From positions 24,134 through 88,133 of the forward strand of contig NZ_JAPDGS010000010.1 of the NCBI RefSeq assembly GCF_025950525.1: a DNA stretch of 64,000 nucleotides, in the 5' to 3' direction. Positions 35,501 through 44,979 of this stretch are shown in pieces. Source of the DNA: Stagnihabitans lacustris (GTDB lineage Bacteria > Pseudomonadota > Alphaproteobacteria > Rhodobacterales > Rhodobacteraceae). The position numbers and the translations under genes were made by a program. The first letter of the stretch is position 1; each line of letters opens with the position of its first letter. Below the pieces are notes generated by a model. It did no database searches and was not told the origin of the DNA. It saw only the letters and a list, made by a program, of their open reading frames with translations.

Positions 35501-37115
35501 AAATTCGCCATCGTCTGCGTCCCCTGGTGGGCGAGGCGGCGGGTCACGTCACCGTCTCGACCTGCCATGCGCTTGCGATGCGGCTGGTGGGGGCAAGCTT
35601 TGCCGGTGGGGCCGCGCAGGATTTCGACCGCGTGGTGTTGCAGGCGGTCAGCCTGTTGAACGGCGAGGGCCTGACCCGCCCCGAGGCGCAGCGAGACACT
35701 TTGATTCAGGGCTATCGCTGGATTCTGGTCGAGGAATACCAGGACATCGGCCCCGAGGAATATGCCCTGATCGCCGCCGTTGCGGGAGGCTCGCTGGAAG
35801 ACCCGGATCTGCGTCTCAGCCTCTTTGCCGTGGGGGATGACGATCAGAACATCTATGGATTTGCCGGCGCCTCGGTGCAGTTCATCCGCGCCGTCGAGGC
35901 CGATTACAAGGCCAAGCCCGAGTTCCTGATCGAAAACTACCGCTCCACCGCCGCCATCATCCAGGCCGCCACCGAGGTCATAACCGAGGCGCCCGACCGC
36001 ATGACGGCGGGGCATGACATCCGCATTGATGCGGCACGCGCCAAGCTGCCCGCCGAGCTTGCCGCCTTCGATCCCGTGGCCAGGGCAGGGTGCAGGTGCT
36101 GCATGTGGCGGCGGGCGATCAGGCCCAGGCCATGGCGGCGGTGGACGAACTTTTGCGTCTCTCCCGGCTGGTGCCCGATTTCCGCTGGGACCGCGCCGCC
36201 GTGATCTCGCGCGATTGGCGCAGCCTGAACCCGGTGCGGGCCTATGCCGAGGCGCAGGGCATCCCGGTCGACATGGCCAACGAGGACCTGCCAAGCCTCT
36301 GGCGCCTGCGCAAGGTGCAGGCCTTCATTGCGCGCATCCGCGAGGAAAAGGGCCTGATCGGTATCCCGCATCTGCTGGATGTGCTGAACGGAATGACGCA
36401 GAACAGATGGACCGGCGTGATCGCCGAGGGCATCGCGGCGCTGGCGCGCGACCTGAACGACAAGGCCGCGCCTGGCGCCGATCTGGTCGAGTGGTTCGCG
36501 GAATGGGGCCGGAATGTGCGCGGCTTTCTGCTTTTGACGGCCCTCCGGGCGAAGGGGCTGGAGTTCGAGGATGTCGTGATCCTGGATGGCAATTGGGCGG
36601 GCCTGTCCCGAGGCGAGGACGTTGCCGCCCCGCGCCGCCTGTTCTACGTCGCCATGACAAGGGCGCGGCGCAGCCTGGCCCTGATCGCGACGGGTCAGCA
36701 TCCCTTTCTTCCAGCCTCTGCCCTGCGCCGGAAAGTGACGCATGAACCAAGGCTTGCCCCGCCGCTGATCACCTGGGCCATGCCGGACATGAAAGCGGTC
36801 GACCTCTCTTGGGTCGGCCGCCAATGGAACGGGCACGACTGCCACAAGGCCCTGGCCGAAGCGCAGATCGGGGGCCCCCTGACCTTGCATCCCAAGGCGG
36901 AACGATGGCTGATCCTGGATACAAAGGGCCGCCAGATCGGAGTGATGCGCAAGGTCTGGAGCCCGCCGCCGGGTCAAGCCATCCTGTCCGCGACCTTGGG
37001 GGCCGTCGTCAACTGGCGTGCAGTCGACAACGAGGACGCCTTCCGGCCGCATCTGAAACACGAGACATGGGAAGTCGCCCTGCCGGAAATCTGCTTCGGC
37101 TTGGGGATGGTCTGA
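32523..37115 (+). pseudogene. Exonuclease-RecQ-UvrD fusion helicase, broken by at least four frameshifts
   Basis: One long gene is readable in five successive frames. First comes part of a 3'-5' exonuclease-like domain (HLIGHTILRHDLPHL), lacking its first catalytic motif. The RecQ helicase follows with Walker A LPTGTGKSVCYQ, DEAHCVSKWGHDFRP and GMGIDKP then QEAGRAGRDR. A UvrD-type helicase comes last (LAGPGSGKTR, GDDDQNIYGFAGA, TALRAKGLEFEDV, YVAMTRARR). The frame breaks at about 33650 (one extra C), 34290 (inside a quasi-palindrome), 35143 (one G missing) and 36083 (one G missing). The intact protein would be about 1,500-1,700 residues. The 5' end is also truncated. Some breaks lie next to G/C runs, so sequencing error is possible for those. 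Confidence 0.88.
34250..34313. repeat. 18-bp perfect inverted repeat at a frameshift in RecQ motif VI
   Basis: The arms at 34250-34267 and 34296-34313 are perfect reverse complements of 18 bp with a 28-bp spacer. The second arm replaces the codons just after the conserved QEAGRAGRDR motif, where the frame is lost. This is the pattern left by template switching between quasi-palindromic sequences. Confidence 0.75.
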
Positions 37116-37491
37116 TGCCTTCCACCTGGAACCGGCGTTCTGATGTTGCATCGCAGCAACGGGACCAATTTGGTGCCTATCTTTTCGGCAGATTGCGATG
37201 CCTTGCGACCGCCTATGGCATCGGCTGCGTGACTGGCCCGAAGCGGTCCGCAGGGTTCAGGGACTGCGAAACGCTGAAAGCAGCCGTCTGACAGATGGCA
37301 TGTGAACACGACGGGCCCAGGTTCGTGTGTCGACAGGAGGTCCCCGCCTGCGCGACCGGCAGCACATGTCGCGGTCGTGGGCAAAGTTTCCAGCGACAGG
37401 TCAGGTTGCGGATTGCGACGATGAAGACACCCTGTCGGGCGCGGGTTGCATCCGGTCCCATGAATGGACCCAACAGCCCGCGCAAGCCGTG
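37116..37491. other. Intergenic stretch without a supported gene
   Basis: A 58-codon frame starts at 37115, overlapping the pseudogene stop, but has no ribosome-binding site or recognisable content. No hairpin with a T-tract was seen. The region separates the helicase relic from the creatinine locus. Confidence 0.5.
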
Positions 37492-38493
37492 TCATGCGGG
37501 CAGGTTGGTGACACGGCGCGGGGAGACGCCGTATCTTTGGCGAAAGGCCTTGGCGAAGGTGTTCGGGCTGGCAAAGCCGCAGGCCTCGGCCACGTCGCAC
37601 AGCGCCATGTCTGTCTCGGTCAAGAGGGCCCGCGACCGTTCCAGCCGCAACTGGTTCAGATAGCGCTTGGGCGAAGTGCCGACATAGCGTTCGAACATGC
37701 GCTCGATGTTGCGGCGCGAGGTCGCCAGGTCGCGGGCCAAGGCCGAAAGGTCGACCTCGGCGCTGATATCGGTCTCCAGCCGCCGGATCACCGCGACCAA
37801 AAGCGGGCTGCGGATGCCCAGGGTCGAAGACAGCGACAGCCGTTGTTGCAGATGCGCCGGACGCTGCTGGCCATGCAGGCACATCTTCAGGACCGCATCC
37901 CCCAGGCGCTGGCCATGATTGCGGGCGACGATCTCGATGAAAAGGTCGGTGGCCGCCGCGCCCCCGGCACAGGTCAGGATGCGGTCGTCCAGGCAGTAAA
38001 GCTGCTCGACCGGGGTCAGATGGGGGAAGGTGGCGGCAAAGGGCGGCAGGTTCTCCCAATGGAGCGTAAAGGTGCGCCCCTGCAAGAGCCCGGCCTTGGC
38101 CAGGGCATAGGCGCCGGTGCAAAGCCCGCCCACGGTCCGTCCCAGCCGCCACTGGGCGCGCAGCCAGTCGGCGACGCGGCGGGTGGCGGTCCGCTCGGGC
38201 TGAACCCCGCCGCAGACGAACAACAGCGCGCGGGGCGGGGTGTCCGACAGCGCGCCATCGACCTGCACGACCAAGCCGTTCGAGCAGGTGACGGGCAAGC
38301 CGTCCTCGGACAGGACGGTCCATTCGAACAGCGCCCGGCCCGCCAGTTGGTTGGCGATGCGCAGGGGCTCGATGGCGGAGGAAAAGGCGATCAGGCTGAA
38401 ATCGGCCAACAGGACGAAGGTCACGCGCAGGGGTTGGGCCTGGGCGGGCACGGCCACATGGGCCACGCCTTTGGCGATGAAATTGGCGGTCAT
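37492..38493 (-). CDS. GlxA-type AraC-family transcriptional regulator
   Basis: A 333-residue protein. An N-terminal DJ-1/PfpI-like amidotransferase fold (about 20-200: VTFVLLADFSLIAFSSAIEP, then GGLCTGAYALAKAGLL) precedes a C-terminal AraC helix-turn-helix pair (ARDLATSRRNIERMFERYVG, then VAEACGFASPNTFAKAFRQR). Relatives control catabolism of choline, carnitine and related amines. It is the last gene of the minus-strand importer-creatinase run, 46 bp after creatinase, with GAGG before its ATG. I infer that it senses creatine, creatinine or a breakdown product. Confidence 0.88.
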   Translation of the reverse strand: MTANFIAKGVAHVAVPAQAQPLRVTFVLLADFSLIAFSSAIEPLRIANQLAGRALFEWTVLSEDGLPVTCSNGLVVQVDGALSDTPPRALLFVCGGVQPERTATRRVADWLRAQWRLGRTVGGLCTGAYALAKAGLLQGRTFTLHWENLPPFAATFPHLTPVEQLYCLDDRILTCAGGAAATDLFIEIVARNHGQRLGDAVLKMCLHGQQRPAHLQQRLSLSSTLGIRSPLLVAVIRRLETDISAEVDLSALARDLATSRRNIERMFERYVGTSPKRYLNQLRLERSRALLTETDMALCDVAEACGFASPNTFAKAFRQRYGVSPRRVTNLPA

Positions 38494-38539
38494 TTGGGCC
38501 TCGGGGGTTGGGGGCCGCGGGCTGCGGCCCCCGGTTGGG

Positions 38540-39772
38540 TTATTCGGCCGCCTTGCGCTTGCCCGCGACGATCAGATGCTCTGGCCCATAGGGGAAGCCC
38601 GTGATGTTGCGGTTGCCGCCTTCGGTGATGACCAGGATGTCATGTTCGCGGTAGCCGCCCGCGCCGGCCATATGGTTCGGGATGGTGATCATCGGCTCCA
38701 TCGAGACGACCATGCCGGGCTCCAGCACCGTGTCGCAATCCTCGCGCAGCTCCAACCCCGCTTCGCGGCCGTAATAGTGGCAGAGCACGCCGAAGGAGTG
38801 CCCATAACCGAAGGAGCGGTATTGCAGCAGGTCTTGCGCCGCATACATCTCGTTCAGCTCCTTGGCGATGTCGGAACACTTGGCGCCCGGCACCAAAAGC
38901 TCTTTGCCGCGGTCATGGATCTGGCAGTTGAAGTCCCACAGCCGCAGGTGTTCATCCGAGGCATGTTCGGCAAACAGCGTGCGTTCCAGCGCGACATAGT
39001 AACCGGCCACCATCGGGAAGCAGTTCAGCGACAGGATATCCCCGGCCTCGATCTTGCGCGAGGTGACGGGGTTATGGGCGCCGTCGGTGTTGATGCCGGA
39101 CTGGAACCAGGTCCAGGTGTCCAAAAGCTCGCCCTGCGGCCAGATGCGGGCGATTTCACGCACCATCGTGGCGGTGGCGTGCAAGGCGACCTCGTGTTCC
39201 GGTGTGCCGACGAGGCTGGCCTCGACCACCGCGCCCCCGCCGATATCGGCGATGCGGGTCATCTTCTCGATATGGGTGATTTCTTCCGCCGATTTGATCA
39301 TCCGGAGGCGCATGGAGTGCGCGGCGATGTCAACGAACTCCATCCCCGGGAATTCGGCTTTCAACAGGTTCAGCGTGTCGATGGTGATGTGGTCGAACTC
39401 GATCCCCAGCCGTTTGACGCCGCCGGTCAGCTGGCGGATGGCGTGGAAATAGTTGTCCTTCTGCCAGTCGGTATAGGTGACGTTCCGCCCGCCGAAGGTG
39501 CGCCGCCAAGGTTGGCCGCCGTCGATGCCCGCCGAGATCGAGGTGGCGACATTGTGGTCCACCAGGAACCCATAACGGCGGCCGAATTGGCAGAACAGGA
39601 AGTCGGCATAGTAGTTGATGCAGTGATAGCTTGTGAAAAGCGCCGCATCTATGCCCTGGGCGGCCATCACCTTGCGGATGGCGTCCAGGCGGCGTTGCAT
39701 CTCGGGGGCGGAAAAGGTCGGGGCGACGGGGGTGCCGTTGCCGACATAGTTCTGAAGTCTTTCGCGTTGCAT
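38540..39772 (-). CDS. Creatinase (creatine amidinohydrolase)
   Basis: A 410-residue M24-fold enzyme converting creatine to sarcosine and urea in the cytoplasm. All catalytic residues of the Pseudomonas putida enzyme are matched: His233 in DGAHNPVT (His232 in P. putida), Glu263 in ALERT, Arg336 in HYYGREAG and Glu359 in VSMEPM. FTSYHCINYYADFLFCQFGR is also typical. GGAG lies 6 nt before the ATG. It is co-transcribed with a PotABCD-type importer and a 54-residue protein, and probably with the GlxA regulator. Confidence 0.95.
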   Translation of the reverse strand: MQRERLQNYVGNGTPVAPTFSAPEMQRRLDAIRKVMAAQGIDAALFTSYHCINYYADFLFCQFGRRYGFLVDHNVATSISAGIDGGQPWRRTFGGRNVTYTDWQKDNYFHAIRQLTGGVKRLGIEFDHITIDTLNLLKAEFPGMEFVDIAAHSMRLRMIKSAEEITHIEKMTRIADIGGGAVVEASLVGTPEHEVALHATATMVREIARIWPQGELLDTWTWFQSGINTDGAHNPVTSRKIEAGDILSLNCFPMVAGYYVALERTLFAEHASDEHLRLWDFNCQIHDRGKELLVPGAKCSDIAKELNEMYAAQDLLQYRSFGYGHSFGVLCHYYGREAGLELREDCDTVLEPGMVVSMEPMITIPNHMAGAGGYREHDILVITEGGNRNITGFPYGPEHLIVAGKRKAAE

Positions 39773-39787
39773 TTGGGGTCTCCGGTT

Positions 39788-39952
39788 TTAACGATTGAAC
39801 AGACGGGCCAGCCAGGCGGTCAGGCGGCCCAGGGGAACGGCGTCGATTTGGGCTTGGGTCAGGCCGCCGCCGGGCATCAGGGTCTGGGGCACCCTGGCTG
39901 CGGCCTCGTCCAGCGCAAGCGGGGTCAGGCGGTGGGTGTCGAAGGGGCTCAT
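39788..39952 (-). CDS. Small protein (54 aa) between importer ATPase and creatinase
   Basis: It begins MSPFDTHRLTPLALDEAAAR and ends LGRLTAWLARLFNR, with no signal peptide; the C-terminus is an amphipathic basic helix. The ATG lies 1 bp past the ATPase stop, and the stop lies 15 bp before creatinase, so it is tightly held in the operon. That position supports translation. I do not recognise it. It could be an accessory or regulatory peptide of the importer or enzyme. Confidence 0.6.
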   Translation of the reverse strand: MSPFDTHRLTPLALDEAAARVPQTLMPGGGLTQAQIDAVPLGRLTAWLARLFNR

Positions 39953-39953
39953 C

Positions 39954-41042
39954 TCAGGCCTCCGCGACAAGGTGGCTGTCGGTGGGCGACCAATGGGCGA
40001 AAAGCTCTTGGCCGATGCCCAGCGGCAGGCCTGCCAGCTCGTCATGGGACTTCTGCACGCGGATTTCGCGGCCCTGCGCGGTTTCCAGGTAGATCGTGGC
40101 CGTGGCGCCCACGAATTCCTCGCCGATCACACGCACCCGGATCGCATTGGCGCCACCTGGAGGCACAAGGCCCAACTGGGTCTTGGTGTCCAGCACGGTC
40201 AGGGTTGCGGTCTCTCCGGCCTTGGGCGGGGCGGCGAAGGCGCCACCGGTGAGGGTCACAGGGCCGTCCGGGGTTTCGACCTCGACGCCTTGGGCCGAAG
40301 AGTGCCGCACCGTGCCGGTGAAGATGTTCGACGACCCCAGGAAGTCGGCCACAAAGCGCGTGCGGGGGGTGCCGTAGATCTCTTGCGGGGTGCCGATCTG
40401 TTCGATCTGGCCGCGCGACATGATCACCACGCGGTCGGCCATCGAAAAGGCCTCGGATTGGCTGTGTGTGACATAGACGAAGGTGATCCCGGTTTCGCGC
40501 TGCAGGGTCTTTAGCACCGACTGCATCCGCACCTTCAGCGCGGCATCCAGCGCGGAAAGCGGTTCATCCAGCAAAAGGATCTGTGGCTCCACCACCAGCG
40601 ACCGGGCGAGCGCCACGCGCTGACGCTGGCCGCCGGAAAGCTGTGCGATGTTGCGGTCGGCGAACTCCAGGATCTGCATGCGGTCAAGCCAGTGTTCGGC
40701 CTTTTGCCGCCGCGCGGCCCGCCCCATCCCCCGCATCTTCAGCGCGAATTCGACGTTTTCGCGGACATTCAGGAAGGGAAACAGCGCCAGGCTCTGCCAG
40801 ACCATCGGCGTATCCCGCGCCCAGGTCGGCAGGTGGTCGATGGGCTGCCCCGACAGCCGGATCACGCCTTCGGTCGGCGCGTCCAGCCCCGCCAGCATCC
40901 GCAGCGTCGTGGTCTTGCCGCACCCCGACGAGCCCATGATCGCCAGGAACTCGCCCTTCCGGATCGTGAAATCCATCTTCTTGACCGCGACGAAATCGCC
41001 ATAACGTTTGATCACGCCTTCGAAAGAAACGAGCGGTTCCAT
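39954..41042 (-). CDS. ABC importer ATP-binding protein (PotA-like), probable creatinine/creatine uptake
   Basis: A 362-residue ATPase with Walker A (GSSGCGKTT), signature (LSGGQRQRVALARSL), Walker B (ILLLDEPLSALD) and the His-switch TLQRETGITFVYVTHSQSEA. A C-terminal TOBE domain (about 270-360) is typical of spermidine/putrescine-type importers. GGAG precedes the start. It lies 3 bp after the second permease gene. Confidence 0.92.
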   Translation of the reverse strand: MEPLVSFEGVIKRYGDFVAVKKMDFTIRKGEFLAIMGSSGCGKTTTLRMLAGLDAPTEGVIRLSGQPIDHLPTWARDTPMVWQSLALFPFLNVRENVEFALKMRGMGRAARRQKAEHWLDRMQILEFADRNIAQLSGGQRQRVALARSLVVEPQILLLDEPLSALDAALKVRMQSVLKTLQRETGITFVYVTHSQSEAFSMADRVVIMSRGQIEQIGTPQEIYGTPRTRFVADFLGSSNIFTGTVRHSSAQGVEVETPDGPVTLTGGAFAAPPKAGETATLTVLDTKTQLGLVPPGGANAIRVRVIGEEFVGATATIYLETAQGREIRVQKSHDELAGLPLGIGQELFAHWSPTDSHLVAEA

Positions 41043-41045
41043 GCG

Positions 41046-41849
41046 TTACTCCTTGGATTTCTGGGACAAAAGCACCTGCGCCCCGATCACCAGCCCCATA
41101 GAGAGGACGAAGACGAAGGTGCCGATGGCGTTGATGCGCGGGCTGACCTGGCCTTGCAAAAAGCCCAGGACCTTGACGGGCAAGGTCTCGTTCAGGCCCG
41201 AGACGAACCAGGCGATGGCGAATTCGTCGAAGCTGACGGCCATGGTGATGAACAGCGCACCAAGGATCGCGGGCAGGGTGAAGGGCACGATCACATGGGC
41301 CATGGCCTTCCACTCCGAGGCGCCAAGGTTCCAGGCCGCGGCCTCGAGGTCGGCATCCATCTGCGACAGGCGCAGCCGGACGATGGCCATGGCAAAGGGC
41401 GCGCAGATGACGACATGGGCGATGATGACCGACAGCGCATTGCCCGACAGGTCGATGCGCGACAGGTAAGCCAGCATCGCCAGCCCCATGATCACCACCG
41501 GGATCGTCGGCGGCAACAGCGCCAGCGCCATGTAGACCTGCTTGCCGAAGAACTTGAAGCGGAAGTCGGTATAGGCCGCCCCGAACCCCAGCGCGGTCGA
41601 GACCAGGCCCACGATGACGCCGATGCCAAGGGTGTTGCGCAGGCCCTCCCAGACCAGCGGGTCACTGGCCACGGCCTGATACCATTGCAGGGACATTTGC
41701 CCCAGGGGGATCGACGGAAAGCGGTCCGAGTTGAAGGAAAACACGAAGCTGGCCGCGATGGGGGCGAAGACGAAGGCGAAGGCCAGCACCACATAGGCGC
41801 GAAGGCCAAGGTCGACCAGGCGGCTGCGGTTGGCGGGATTGGCACTCAT
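41046..41849 (-). CDS. ABC importer permease (PotC-like)
   Basis: A 267-residue inner-membrane permease with about six helices and the EAA loop AAAWNLGASEWKAMAHVIVP that docks the ATPase. Its start overlaps the stop of the first permease (ATGA). Part of the five-gene importer-creatinase unit; substrate inferred from context. Confidence 0.92.
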   Translation of the reverse strand: MSANPANRSRLVDLGLRAYVVLAFAFVFAPIAASFVFSFNSDRFPSIPLGQMSLQWYQAVASDPLVWEGLRNTLGIGVIVGLVSTALGFGAAYTDFRFKFFGKQVYMALALLPPTIPVVIMGLAMLAYLSRIDLSGNALSVIIAHVVICAPFAMAIVRLRLSQMDADLEAAAWNLGASEWKAMAHVIVPFTLPAILGALFITMAVSFDEFAIAWFVSGLNETLPVKVLGFLQGQVSPRINAIGTFVFVLSMGLVIGAQVLLSQKSKE

Positions 41850-42751
41850 TTGGCGCGCCCCTTATAGGCGAAACGGATGGCGGCGAAGGCCACGACCATC
41901 AGCGTCGCGATCATGGTCAGGGCGATCACCGCAGCCCTCGGCCATTGCTGGCCCGATTTGGTCGTGTCGGTGATCAGGATGGACAGCGTCGTGGGGTCTC
42001 CGCCGCCCAGGTAGATCGGGCTGACGAAATCGCCAAACGACAGGATGAAGGCGAAGAGCGCCGCGATCACCAGGCCGACGCGGCCCGCCGGGATCACGAC
42101 CTCGAAGACGGTGCGCAGCCGACCGCAGCGCAGGTTATGCGCGGCCTCGATCAGGGTGCGGTCGATGAAGATCAGGCTGAAGAGCTGCAAGAGCACGACC
42201 AGCGGCAGGCAGAGCGTCAGGTAGCCGACCAGCGTGGCGAAGACAGTGTTCAAGAGGTGGAAGGGGCCGAGGCCCAGGCGCCCCAAGAGGACATTGATGA
42301 TCCCCGCATCCGAAAGAAAGATCTGCCAGGAATAGACCCGCACCAGGTAGCTGGTGAAAAACGGGATCACCATCAGGAAGATCGCCCAGCGTTGGCCCTT
42401 GGGCGAAAGCTTGAAGGCCACGGCATAGGCGCAGGGCAGGGCGAGGGCGCTTGTCACCAGGGCCGCCATGGTGGCCAGCGCCAGCGTCGTGCCGTAAGCC
42501 TGCCAAAAGACCGGACGGGCGAACATCGTCACCCAATTCACCGGATCGAACCCCGGTTGCATGGTGAAGTTCTTGACGGTCCAGAAGGACAGGGCCACCA
42601 GGAAGACCAGCGGAAAGACGAAAAACAACAGCTGCCAGGCCAGAAGCGGCAGCGAGAAGGTCAGGCCGTAAAGCGAGGGCATGCGGCGCATGGGGGGGCT
42701 CCTGCGGGGGATGGGGGCCGTCTCCGGCCCCTCCAGATCAACGGCCGCCAT
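41846..42751 (-). CDS. ABC importer permease (PotB-like)
   Basis: A 301-residue permease with about six membrane helices and an EAA-type loop (EAAHNLRCGRLRTVFEVVIP). The ATG at 42751 lies 3 bp after the binding-protein stop; internal starts at MRRMPSLYG would remove a short N-terminal extension not needed for the fold. It pairs with the PotC-like subunit. Confidence 0.9.
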   Translation of the reverse strand: MAAVDLEGPETAPIPRRSPPMRRMPSLYGLTFSLPLLAWQLLFFVFPLVFLVALSFWTVKNFTMQPGFDPVNWVTMFARPVFWQAYGTTLALATMAALVTSALALPCAYAVAFKLSPKGQRWAIFLMVIPFFTSYLVRVYSWQIFLSDAGIINVLLGRLGLGPFHLLNTVFATLVGYLTLCLPLVVLLQLFSLIFIDRTLIEAAHNLRCGRLRTVFEVVIPAGRVGLVIAALFAFILSFGDFVSPIYLGGGDPTTLSILITDTTKSGQQWPRAAVIALTMIATLMVVAFAAIRFAYKGRAK

Positions 42752-42754
42752 GGC

Positions 42755-43879
42755 TCAGGACGCCTTGTAGTCCGACCAGAAGTCGTTCCAGGCGCCGAGA
42801 TCCTGTTGCAGCGGCCATTGCCGATTCTGGATGCGGCCCGCGCGGATCATGTCCATCGCGTTGCCCGCCTCCTTGGTCATGCCCTGGCGCTTGGCCTCGG
42901 CGGGGTTCTCGGCCTGCAAGGCCTCCCAGCCCTTCTGGTTCGGCACGATGGCCGGATAAGCCGCCATCTGCGCCGACTTGGCCTGACCCTTGGCCGAAGT
43001 GATATACTGGACCCACTTCTTGGCCAGGTCCGCCTTGGTCGACCCTTTGCCGATCGAGAAGCACTCGGACCATTGCAGCCCGCCTTCCTGCGGGATGACC
43101 GAGCGCACCTTGGCACCGTTCTTTTCCAGCACCCCGGTGATCCAGTCGCCGATGCCGCAGAAGGCCAGCATCTGCCCGTCGTTCAGGGACGAGAAGGTGC
43201 CGCCATAGTCGAAGAACCCGCCGATCTGACTGCGCAGAGAGCGGGTCTTGTCCTGAAGCGCGGCAAAGGCCGCCTCGTCGATGTCATAGGGGGCCTTGTT
43301 GCCGGTCAGAAGGCTCAGTTGCCCCAGGTTCGGCAAGTGCCAGTCGAAATGCCCGACCTTGCCGGTCAGCTTCGGGTCCCAATAGACGTTATAGGTCGAA
43401 GCCTCGGCCTCGGTCAGGGCGTCGGTGTTGTAGGCGACGCCGAGGAAGCCGAAGCGCGTCACCAAGGAGAACAGTTTGCCGTCCTGCCAGTTGCCGGGGA
43501 AGTTCTGGAATTCGGGGAAGTAGTCCGACAGCGCATAGTCGGCGGGGTCCATCTCCTCGACATAGCCCGCCTGGTTCAGCGCCTGGACATATTCGGCATC
43601 CGACAGGATCACGTCAAAGGTCCCGGGCGGAGACTGCGAGATCAGCCCCAGCATGTTGTCGCCGCCGGTGTAGTATTTCGGCACGAACTTGACGTTGTTT
43701 TCCGCCTCGAATTCGGCCACGACATCGGGTTCGGCATGGCCATACCAGGCCAGCATGGTCAATTCGGTGGGCGCGGCAAAGGCGCGGCGCGACAGCATCG
43801 GGGTGGCAAGCAGGGCTGCGCCGGTCGCCAAAAAGGCGCGACGGGGCAGACCCTGCGGCAAGGCAGGGGTGCGGGTCAT
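42755..43879 (-). CDS. ABC importer periplasmic substrate-binding protein (PotD-like)
   Basis: A 374-residue protein with a twin-Arg-like export signal (GLPRRAFLATGAALLATPML ending in SRRAFAA). The family 1-type polyamine-binding fold follows (LTMLAWYGHAEPDVVAEFEA, FDVILSDAEYVQALNQAGYV, FGFLGVAYNTDAL). AGGAC lies upstream of the ATG. It heads the minus-strand operon and would deliver creatinine, creatine or a similar guanidino compound. Ligand is inferred from the two catabolic enzymes beside it. Confidence 0.9.
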   Translation of the reverse strand: MTRTPALPQGLPRRAFLATGAALLATPMLSRRAFAAPTELTMLAWYGHAEPDVVAEFEAENNVKFVPKYYTGGDNMLGLISQSPPGTFDVILSDAEYVQALNQAGYVEEMDPADYALSDYFPEFQNFPGNWQDGKLFSLVTRFGFLGVAYNTDALTEAEASTYNVYWDPKLTGKVGHFDWHLPNLGQLSLLTGNKAPYDIDEAAFAALQDKTRSLRSQIGGFFDYGGTFSSLNDGQMLAFCGIGDWITGVLEKNGAKVRSVIPQEGGLQWSECFSIGKGSTKADLAKKWVQYITSAKGQAKSAQMAAYPAIVPNQKGWEALQAENPAEAKRQGMTKEAGNAMDMIRAGRIQNRQWPLQQDLGAWNDFWSDYKAS

Positions 43880-43982
43880 GGGGTTCGTCCTGTTGGGAAG
43901 TGTTCTTGTAACAAGGACGTTACGGGCGGCCCCGGATAATGTTAAATCGGTAATCGAAATCGGTCCATAAGCGCGGGCAATC

Positions 43983-44879
43983 TTAGCCCGGGCTGACCCA
44001 GGCCACGCCAGAGCCCACGCTTTCCAGGCTTGCGACCAGTTCGCTGACCAGGTGCAGCCCCGCCGCCGTCAGGCGCGGATGCTTGTAGAACAGGCCGATC
44101 CGCAACGGCTCCAGCCGGGGAAAGCCTTCGTCTTCCGTCAACTGCCGCATGCCCGGCAACAGCGTCGCTTTCGTCAGCGCCGTGACGCAAAGCCCATTGG
44201 CCACCGCGTTTTGCAGGCCGGAAATCCCCGGCCCCGAATAGACCAGTCGCCAGCGCCGCCCCGCACCGTCCAAGGCCTCCAGCATGCGGGCGCGGTAGTC
44301 GCAGCCCTCCAGATGGGCGCCAAGGGGCAGGGGGCGGGCGGGATCGGGCGCCCAGGCCTCGGCTGCGGCCCAGATCGGCTGTTCGACCCAGGACCGCGAC
44401 ATATAGGGCATCCGCGGGCTTTGCATTGTGGCGATGATCAGATCCAGGTCTTCGGCGCGCAGCATCTTGTGCAGCTCGCGGCTGAGGTCGCAGTGGATCT
44501 CCAGGTCGACCGAGGGGTTGTCCTGCATGAAGCGCGTCAGGGTGTTTTGCAGGAAGGCCACCGCGTAATCCGTGGGCAGGCCGATGCGCAAGACGCCCGA
44601 ACGATCGGTGCGGTGGAAGTAGTTCACCGCCTCGTCATTGGTGCGCACCATCTCGCGGGCATAGCTGAGCAGCGCCTCGCCAGCAGGGGTCGGACGGATC
44701 GCGCGGCCCTCCTGGGTCAGAAGCTGCGCCTTGACCAGCTCTTCCAGGCGGCCGATCTGCAAGGAGATCGCAGGCTGGCTGCGTCCCAGGGCCGCCCCGG
44801 CCTTGGAATGGCCGCCAAGTTCGACCACCGTGATGAAGGTGCGCAGAAGGTCGGTCGGAAGGTTGACAAGGACGGCCAT
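43983..44879 (-). CDS. LysR-family transcriptional regulator
   Basis: A 298-residue protein: an N-terminal winged helix-turn-helix (TVVELGGHSKAGAALGRSQP followed by AISLQIGRLE) and a substrate-binding co-inducer domain. GAGGG precedes the ATG. It is divergent from creatininase and upstream of the importer-creatinase genes, the classic position for a LysR activator of both units. Confidence 0.9.
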   Translation of the reverse strand: MAVLVNLPTDLLRTFITVVELGGHSKAGAALGRSQPAISLQIGRLEELVKAQLLTQEGRAIRPTPAGEALLSYAREMVRTNDEAVNYFHRTDRSGVLRIGLPTDYAVAFLQNTLTRFMQDNPSVDLEIHCDLSRELHKMLRAEDLDLIIATMQSPRMPYMSRSWVEQPIWAAAEAWAPDPARPLPLGAHLEGCDYRARMLEALDGAGRRWRLVYSGPGISGLQNAVANGLCVTALTKATLLPGMRQLTEDEGFPRLEPLRIGLFYKHPRLTAAGLHLVSELVASLESVGSGVAWVSPG

Positions 44880-44979
44880 CAGGATTTGCCCTCACAATGC
44901 AATCATCAGGACAATATATTTCTCAAATGCCAATCCCGCAACGAATATGAAGGCAGCCCTTCCTATCGCGAGACAGCCC

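Noticed and set aside
32523..37115. Programmed frameshifting in the helicase gene
   Set aside because: There are four breaks of different types, one inside a templated inverted repeat and none at a recognisable slippery site with downstream structure, so mutation or sequencing error is more likely.
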